Below the pieces are notes generated by a model. The model had not been told where the DNA came from. It did not search any database and saw only the letters and a program-made list of their open reading frames with translations. A program made the translations under genes and the position numbers. A DNA stretch of 64,000 nucleotides from Ollibium composti (GTDB lineage Bacteria > Pseudomonadota > Alphaproteobacteria > Rhizobiales > Rhizobiaceae). The stretch lies in contig NZ_SSNY01000011.1 in the NCBI RefSeq assembly GCF_004801285.1, positions 62,001 through 126,000 on the forward strand, given 5' to 3'. Below are positions 58,777 to 64,000 of the stretch, piece after piece (the first letter of the stretch is position 1; each line of letters starts with the position of its first letter).

Positions 58777-61131
58777 TCAGCCGGTTGAGGTGGTTTCTTG
58801 TCCGGAGGCCGCGACCGGCTCGCCCTTGTGGGTGATGACCGGCGGCTTGGGCGGACCCTTGCCCGGCTTTGTCGGGCCTCGCGTGGTGGGCGAGGACAGC
58901 GCCTCGAACTTCTCGCGCTTCAGCCGCACCTGGATCATGTGCGGGCAGCGGTGGTCGTCGTGGTAGAGTTCCTGGCAGTGCATGCAGTAGATGCACTCGT
59001 TGACGTTAATCTCGCCTTCGGGATGGATCGCCTGCACCGGGCATTCCTTGGCGCAGCGCTGGCAGGGCGAGCCGCATTCGGGATAGCGCTTGAGCCACTC
59101 GAACATGCGGATGCGGCCGGGAATGGCGAGCGCCGCGCCCAGCGGGCACAGATACCGGCAGTAGAAGCGCTCGATGAACAGCCCCGCCGCCAGCAGCGCC
59201 AGCGCGAAGACGACGAAGGGCCAGCCGCGCGCGAACTTCAGGATGATCGCCGTCTTGAACGGCTCGACCTCGGCGTAGGTCTCGGCCAGCGCGACGGAAT
59301 ACAGCGACAGGCCGAACAGGCCGAGGAAGATCATGTACTTGATCGGCCACAGCCGCTCGTGCAGGCCGAAGGGCAGCTTGACCTGCGGCACCTTCAGCCA
59401 TTGGGCGAGATTGTTGGTGAGTTCCTGCAAGGCGCCGAACGGGCACAGCCAGCCGCAGAAAGGCCCCCGGCCCCAGAACAGCAGGCCCGCCGCCACCGCC
59501 GCCCACAGGATGAAGATCAGCGGTGCCGCGAGGAAGAACTCCCAGCTGAAGCCGGTGACGAGCGAATTGACGAAGGTCAGCACGTTGACGACGGAAAGCT
59601 GGGCGTTGGCGTACCAGCCGAGCCAGACCAGCGTGAACAAAAGGTAGCCGCGCCTGACCCAGGCGAACAGGCGGGGCCGGCTTACCAGCCAGTTCTGGAA
59701 GAAGAAGATGGCGGTGAGCACAATAAGGGCGGCGACGGTGATGCCGATCTTGACGGCGTTCAGCTTCCAGATCGTCACCCACAGGGGCTCTTCCTCGGCG
59801 AAGCCCTGTGTGACCGGCTCGCTCGCCGTGGGCCTGCCCACCTGTTGCTCCGACGTGGCCGCCCGGGGTGTGGGCTGCACCGTCTTCACCGGCGCCGCCT
59901 TCAGGTAGCGGGTAGGAAGCGTGTAACTGAGGTCGAAAGGCAAGGTGGCCTTGTCGCGCGCGCCGAAGCTGCGCTGGACGAGCAATTGCAGTTCCCACGG
60001 CTCGGAAAGATTGAGCGCAAACTCGTCCGGCACCGTGAACAGGGCAATCTCGCGTAGGTGCGGCGCGCCCTCGGCGGCAAGATCGCCGAGCCGCGTGTGG
60101 TTGCGGTCACGGAAGCGCACGCCCTGGCCGTCCTGCATCAGCTCGATTCGGTCGAAGATACCGCCGCGCACATAACCCGAGCCCTTGAAGGAATAGGCGC
60201 CTTCGCCGGCCACGACGACGGCCTGCTGGCCCGGCTTCAGCTTCTTCTGCAACCGGTCGTAGACGACGTCGCCCAGCAGGCTGCGGCCGATGGCGGGCAC
60301 GCTGACCGGCGCGACATAGAGGTCGATGAAGCGATCTTCGGGGTTGCCGGTTTCCGGCCGCTCGGCCGCCTGCTGCTGTCCGGCGTCAGCGAAAGCCTTG
60401 GTCACCTCGCCGACGGTCAGCCTGAGGCTGCGCACGGAGCCGTCGCCGACCAGCGTGCTCCAGTCGCTCGCTCCCGATACAGTCGGGTCCACGACCATGG
60501 CCGGCGCCGTGGAGGCACCGGCGGCGAAGGCGCCCGTCTGGCCCAGGCGGCCGCTGCGGATCAGTTTTACCGCCGAGCGCACGACGCTGTCGCTCATCAC
60601 CAGCACGGTGACGGTGGCGCCGCTGACGATGTCTACCTGCGGAAGCTGTTCCTGGCCGGCGGCTACCCGGCCGAGATCCTTGCCGATCAGCGAATTCAGC
60701 GCGGCGACGACCTTTTCCTGCGGGATGCCGATCAGCACGATCGGCTCCTTGTGCTCGACCAGCTTGATGCCGCGGACGACGCCTTTCGGGTCGATGCCCA
60801 CAAGGATGCGGATCGGCTTGCCGGAATAACCGACGGCGCTGGTGAAATCCGTGTTGAGATAGGCGTAGCCGACCGCCTTGCCGTTCGACAGGACGGGCAC
60901 CAGCGGCGGGCTGCCCTCGGCCGTGCCGTATGCGTCGGCGCCCTGGATCAGTTCATTCGGCTGCGTGGCGGAGAGAAAGTGTTGCAGGCTCTCGTCGGCC
61001 AGTCCCTGCGGCGCCGAAAGAAAAAGCGACGACACCGCGACGAGGACGAACACCACCACACGCAGCGATGCGCCGCCGGCATGGCGCGACGCGGCGGCCT
61101 TCGTCCCGGTCGTGAACGTGTGTAACGGCAT
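58777..61131 (-). CDS. nosR: NosR, flavin/Fe-S membrane electron donor to NosZ
   Basis: A 784-residue membrane flavoprotein. After a signal-like helix, the periplasmic FMN domain carries the flavinylation motif DIVSGAT at 167-173, so T173 should carry FMN. Six helices follow about residue 480. Two CxxxCP motifs (CGWLCPFGALQEL, CRYLCPLGAALAIPGRI) and a ferredoxin end (CGSPCQRCAKECPVQAIHP and CIYCMHC) complete it. It passes quinol electrons toward NosZ and is needed for nos expression. Start 61131 has GGAAGGG upstream (about 61137-61143). Confidence 0.94.
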   Translation of the reverse strand: MPLHTFTTGTKAAASRHAGGASLRVVVFVLVAVSSLFLSAPQGLADESLQHFLSATQPNELIQGADAYGTAEGSPPLVPVLSNGKAVGYAYLNTDFTSAVGYSGKPIRILVGIDPKGVVRGIKLVEHKEPIVLIGIPQEKVVAALNSLIGKDLGRVAAGQEQLPQVDIVSGATVTVLVMSDSVVRSAVKLIRSGRLGQTGAFAAGASTAPAMVVDPTVSGASDWSTLVGDGSVRSLRLTVGEVTKAFADAGQQQAAERPETGNPEDRFIDLYVAPVSVPAIGRSLLGDVVYDRLQKKLKPGQQAVVVAGEGAYSFKGSGYVRGGIFDRIELMQDGQGVRFRDRNHTRLGDLAAEGAPHLREIALFTVPDEFALNLSEPWELQLLVQRSFGARDKATLPFDLSYTLPTRYLKAAPVKTVQPTPRAATSEQQVGRPTASEPVTQGFAEEEPLWVTIWKLNAVKIGITVAALIVLTAIFFFQNWLVSRPRLFAWVRRGYLLFTLVWLGWYANAQLSVVNVLTFVNSLVTGFSWEFFLAAPLIFILWAAVAAGLLFWGRGPFCGWLCPFGALQELTNNLAQWLKVPQVKLPFGLHERLWPIKYMIFLGLFGLSLYSVALAETYAEVEPFKTAIILKFARGWPFVVFALALLAAGLFIERFYCRYLCPLGAALAIPGRIRMFEWLKRYPECGSPCQRCAKECPVQAIHPEGEINVNECIYCMHCQELYHDDHRCPHMIQVRLKREKFEALSSPTTRGPTKPGKGPPKPPVITHKGEPVAASGQETTSTG

Positions 61132-61207
61132 GCATTCCCTTCCGCCGGCCGCTCCTGGCGTGACCGGTCTCAGGGCGCACATGTCGATGGTTTTGGCGGA
61201 CGATTCT

Positions 61208-61221
61208 TTGATCCAACGCAA
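61208..61221. promoter_or_regulatory. Hybrid Fnr/NnrR box between nosR and ferritin-like gene
   Basis: TTGATCCAACGCAA combines an Fnr half with an NnrR half. It lies 76 nt from the nosR start and 53 nt from the plus-strand ferritin-like start. It is the only such site in the divergent region. Confidence 0.7.
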
Positions 61222-61274
61222 ACGTGGTCTCGGAAAGCGTCGGTATGTTGTGCGTCAACGAAGAGGACCACGTG

Positions 61275-62123
61275 ATGACCCGCCTGACATCTGAGCCGAC
61301 GGCATCGATCCGCTCGATGGACGAACTTCTGGCGGTCGCCATGGCAATGGAAAAGGAATCTGCAGAACGATATGCCGCCTTGGGAGAGCGCATGCGAGCT
61401 GCCGGCCGCCAGGAACTTTCCGAAGTATTCGATCGTCTCGTGCGCGAAGAGACGGGTCATATCGAGATGGTCTCGGATTGGTCCGAGCAGGTTTTGCATC
61501 ATGCCCCACGCCCTCCGGCTCACGGGGCGGACACCGAAGGTGTGTTTGACGACGAGAGCCTAGAACTCGTAGCGCCCGAACTAATAGACGCCTATCGTTC
61601 GTGGGCCGTTGCGGTACGCAACGAGGAACGCGCCTTTGCCTTCTGGTCCTATGTCGCAGCGCATGGACCATCGCCGGAAATACGGCAGGCCGCCGAGCGA
61701 ATGGCGCGCGAGGAGCTCGAGCATGCGAAGACGCTGCGACGCGAGCGACGGAAGGCCTTTTTCAAGCAACACCGCCCAGGGCGGGTCATCCGGGAAACCT
61801 GCGACTTGGCCAGCCTCGAAATGGAGGTCTGCACCCGTCTTGAGGAATATGCCGACATGAATGCGAACAAGAACAGGTACCGCGACCTCGCTCTTGAGGC
61901 GCGTATGATTTCACTCGATCTCGCATCGGACCCGCTCCAAGATCCCGCCCCGGTTGCCCCCACGCCGCCACGCTCGCTGGATGCGCTCTGCGAATGGCTG
62001 GCGGATTATTATATCGATGCCGGTGAACACCTGCTTTCGCAGGCGGCCCGGGATCGGGCGCAGGCTCTCGCGACCATCGCGGTAAAGCGTCTCGCCATTG
62101 TGAGAGATCTCGAGAGCGAATGA
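61275..62123 (+). CDS. Ferritin-like/rubrerythrin-type protein
   Basis: A 282-residue protein of ferritin-like helical bundles. Motifs: SMDELLAVAMAMEKESAERYAALGERM, LSEVFDRLVREETGHIEMV, WAVAVRNEERAFAFWSYVAAHG and ARMAREELEHAKTLRRERRKAF. The paired E..ExxH residues suggest a di-iron centre; the final part resembles a second short bundle. No Cys-rich rubredoxin domain is seen. It starts 53 nt from a hybrid box shared with nosR. The role may be iron storage or NO/peroxide handling, unknown. Confidence 0.75.
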   Translation: MTRLTSEPTASIRSMDELLAVAMAMEKESAERYAALGERMRAAGRQELSEVFDRLVREETGHIEMVSDWSEQVLHHAPRPPAHGADTEGVFDDESLELVAPELIDAYRSWAVAVRNEERAFAFWSYVAAHGPSPEIRQAAERMAREELEHAKTLRRERRKAFFKQHRPGRVIRETCDLASLEMEVCTRLEEYADMNANKNRYRDLALEARMISLDLASDPLQDPAPVAPTPPRSLDALCEWLADYYIDAGEHLLSQAARDRAQALATIAVKRLAIVRDLESE

Positions 62124-62264
62124 GCCGGAAGCCTCTATTCCGTCAACTATTCCACAATTAAACCCCGGAACGCGCGGCGCCAGCGTCCTGGGCTACCCGG
62201 CGCCTATTGCGCGCATGAAGCGCCTTCGCTCCACCTTCCCGCAGGCGTGCCACGTCGCCCGTGT

Positions 62265-62278
62265 TTGCGCTTAAGCAA
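62265..62278. promoter_or_regulatory. NnrR-like box upstream of pseudoazurin
   Basis: TTGCGCTTAAGCAA is TTGCG-N4-AGCAA, one mismatch to TTGCG-N4-CGCAA. It ends 69 nt before the ATG at 62348. Confidence 0.6.
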
Positions 62279-62347
62279 AGTTGACCATGGATGTCCGCTA
62301 TAGAAGCAGCGCAACAAACAATTGTTGCAACGCAGAAAGGCATGACA

Positions 62348-62791
62348 ATGAGACATATAACCTTCATCGCAACGGCTGTGGCTGCCATGATGGCAACCGG
62401 CGTCGCGAATGCGGCGGACCATCAGGTCCAACTTCTCAACAAGGGCGAACACGGCGTCATGGTTTTCGAGCCGAACTATATCGAAGCCGCTCCCGGCGAT
62501 ACCGTGACGTTTGTCCCGACCGACAAAGGCCACGATGCCGCCAGCATCGACGGGATGGTCCCGGAGGGCGCACAGTCCTTCAAGGGCGAGATCAGCAAGC
62601 CGATTACCGTCACGGTCGACAAGGAAGGCGTCTACGGCGTCAAATGCGTACCGCACTATGGTATGGGCATGGTGGCGCTGATTGTCGTCGGCAAACCGGT
62701 GAACCTGGAGCAGGCAAAGACAGCCAAGCAGCCCGGCAAGGCGAAAAAAGTCATGGCCGAGCTTCTCGAAAAGGCTGCAGGCGGCCATTGA
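62348..62791 (+). CDS. Pseudoazurin
   Basis: A 147-residue blue copper protein that donates electrons to nitrite reductase or NosZ. A signal peptide (MRHITFIATAVAAMMATGVANA) precedes the mature start ADHQVQLLNKGEHGVMVFEPNYIEAAPGDTVTFVPTDKGHDAASIDGMVPEG. Copper ligands: H62, C100, H103 and M108 (VKCVPHYGMGM). AGAAAGG upstream favours ATG 62348 over 62342. A C-terminal helix pair (KQPGKAKKVMAELLEKAAGG) is usual. Confidence 0.93.
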   Translation: MRHITFIATAVAAMMATGVANAADHQVQLLNKGEHGVMVFEPNYIEAAPGDTVTFVPTDKGHDAASIDGMVPEGAQSFKGEISKPITVTVDKEGVYGVKCVPHYGMGMVALIVVGKPVNLEQAKTAKQPGKAKKVMAELLEKAAGGH

Positions 62792-62877
62792 TCTGTCGAT
62801 CGTTCTGACAGAAGGCTGCTTCGACGTTGTCTGGGGCAGCCCCGTCTCCAACTCCCGATTTCTTGAATGAAGCTTGC

Positions 62878-64000
62878 ATGGCGATCCCGCGCACAAAGCC
62901 AGGGAACTACCCGGCCATTCTTTCTTACGGCTTCCGGCCTTTTTTCCTGCTTGGCGCGCTTAACGCTGGCATAGCGATCTTGTTCTGGTTGCCCTTGTTC
63001 TATGGGCTCCTGGATACCGCAAGCCTGTTCGCGCCCGTCGACTGGCACATTCACGAGATGCTGTTCGGCTATATCGCCGCAGTAGTGACCGGCTTCCTGC
63101 TGACCGCGATCCCGAACTGGACGGGCCGCCTACCTGTGCAGGGCATGCCCCTGCTGGTGCTTGTGCTTCTGTGGCTTGCAGGACGCTTCGCCGTGTTCTT
63201 TTCGAGCTTGATCGGCTGGATTGCCGCGGCAGCGACGGACAGCGCCTTCTTGTTCGCCGTCGCTATGGCCGCAGCGGTGGAGATCGTGGCCGGCCGCAAC
63301 TGGCGCAACCTCAAGGTGTTAGCTCCCGTCAGTGTGCTGTTCGTTGCCAATCTACTCTTCCATCTGGAGGCGCATTTCAACGGGCTGTCCGATATCAGCC
63401 GGCGCCTCGGCATCGGCGCGGTGGTCCTCCTCATTATGATCATAGGCGGGCGTATCATTCCGAGCTTCACCCGAAACTGGCTCGTGCGGCGAAATCCAGG
63501 TCGGCTGCCTGTTCCAGTCGGGCGTTATGACACCGTCGTTATCGCGATCTCCGCTATCTCCCTGATCGCATGGACCGCTTTTCCCAATGGCGTGATTACC
63601 GGGGCAGCCTTGCTCACTTCCGCCCTGCTCAACGCCGTCCGCCTAGGCCGCTGGGCAGGCGATCGTACTTTGCGCGATCCGCTGGTGCTTATGCTGCATC
63701 TGGCCTATGTCTTCCTGCCTGTCGGACTTATTTTTGCCGGCTTAGCAACCATCTTGCCGTCAGTTCCACCCGCCGCCGGTTTGCACGCCTTCGGCGTTGG
63801 CGCGATCGGGTGCATGACGCTTGCGGTGATGATGCGCGCCACGCTTGGGCATACCGGGCGCGAACTGCGGGCAGGCGTGGATGGCTGTTCAGTCTTCGCA
63901 GCGGTCCTGCTCGCCGGCGTTCTGCGAGTGTGCGCTGCTTTTCACCCCGCACAGGAGATTTTGCTATACCTCTCCGCTGCCGCCTGGTCGGCAGGCTTCC
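62878..64000 (+). CDS. nnrS: NnrS family protein 2, 3' end beyond window
   Basis: At least 374 residues, open at the window edge. Features: YPAILSYGFRPFFLLGALNAGIAILFWLPLFYGLL, VDWHIHEMLFGYIAAVVTGFLLTAIPNWTGR, GAVVLLIMIIGGRIIPSFTRNWL and LHAFGVGAIGCMTLAVMMRATLGHTGRE. WHIHEMLFGY is the canonical NnrS motif, so this is the better NnrS of the two in the window. It relieves NO stress. ATG 62878 with GAATGAAGC upstream. It follows pseudoazurin by 86 nt. Confidence 0.9.
   Translation, partial: MAIPRTKPGNYPAILSYGFRPFFLLGALNAGIAILFWLPLFYGLLDTASLFAPVDWHIHEMLFGYIAAVVTGFLLTAIPNWTGRLPVQGMPLLVLVLLWLAGRFAVFFSSLIGWIAAAATDSAFLFAVAMAAAVEIVAGRNWRNLKVLAPVSVLFVANLLFHLEAHFNGLSDISRRLGIGAVVLLIMIIGGRIIPSFTRNWLVRRNPGRLPVPVGRYDTVVIAISAISLIAWTAFPNGVITGAALLTSALLNAVRLGRWAGDRTLRDPLVLMLHLAYVFLPVGLIFAGLATILPSVPPAAGLHAFGVGAIGCMTLAVMMRATLGHTGRELRAGVDGCSVFAAVLLAGVLRVCAAFHPAQEILLYLSAAAWSAGF

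Noticed and set aside
58798..60057. A 419-codon plus-strand frame opposite nosR
   Set aside because: Shadow of nosR, no motif, no ribosome site.
1..64000. CRISPR arrays, rRNA and tRNA genes
   Set aside because: Looked for regular repeats and for tRNA-like or rRNA-like segments in the intergenic parts; saw none. This was by eye, so a weak tRNA could be missed.

Overview
The window looks like part of the chromosome or a large replicon of a high-GC alphaproteobacterium, probably a Hyphomicrobiales (rhizobial-type) denitrifier. The reasons are uniformly high GC, clade I nos genes with nosX, an FtrABCD iron system, a BigR-type ArsR regulator, an NsrR-type Rrf2 regulator, and many Fnr/FixK/NnrR-like boxes. 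The species assignment is inference. Nearly the whole window reads as an accessory region for life without oxygen: handling of NO, N2O and sulfide, and making heme and quinone anaerobically.

Layout. (1) 1-8340: end of a thioredoxin, an MgtC/SapB-like membrane protein, then a sulfide block of a BigR-like repressor divergent from sulfide:quinone oxidoreductase, DUF2892, an RND adaptor and pump, and DUF302. (2) 8460-14160: Spy/CpxP-like periplasmic protein, cardiolipin synthase-like PLD protein, EEP-fold hydrolase and a P-type ATPase. (3) 14287-21121: a two-component system, a PepSY protein and cytochrome b561, convergent with ApbE, a PepSY/flavodoxin/FAD/NAD reductase and DUF2271. This reads as a periplasmic flavin electron-transfer module. 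(4) 21418-24090: VIT-family transporter, cytochrome c, and an IS5/IS427-type element inserted at a CTAG that forms the stop codon of a small secreted protein. (5) 24234-31968: a hypoxia-survival block (CBS-BON, DegP-like protease, YitT, three UspA proteins, host-attachment-like protein, NUDIX, a second cytochrome b561, RIC/ScdA Fe-S repair protein, DUF454). (6) 31999-38801: CopD-like protein, IlvD, several small proteins, GGDEF, and an NsrR regulon with four matching operators. (7) 38967-45883: hemN, ftrABCD, NnrS-like, a hypothetical gene and DUF2249. (8) 46264-52146: ubiX, ubiD, DUF6455 and, divergently, ubiT-ubiU-ubiV and a mogA-like gene for O2-independent ubiquinone and molybdenum-cofactor synthesis. 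(9) 52143-61131: a complete nosRZDFYLX operon on the minus strand. (10) 61275-64000: ferritin-like protein, pseudoazurin and a second NnrS protein that runs off the window.

How it fits together. I read sixteen 14-bp Fnr/NnrR-type boxes and one 13-bp variant. They range from TTGA-N6-TCAA, through hybrids such as TTGATCCAGCGCAA, to TTGCG-N4-CGCAA. Seven of them end 53-58 nt before the start codon, the geometry of class II Crp/Fnr activation. Four further sites fit AAGATRYAT-N7-RYATSTT and flank the NsrR gene, two DUF2249/FdxA operons and a small-gene cluster. The window thus shows two layers of control: low oxygen/NO activation (Fnr/FixK/NnrR) and NO derepression (NsrR). Nitrite reductase and NO reductase genes are not in the window and may lie beyond position 64000, after pseudoazurin and nnrS.
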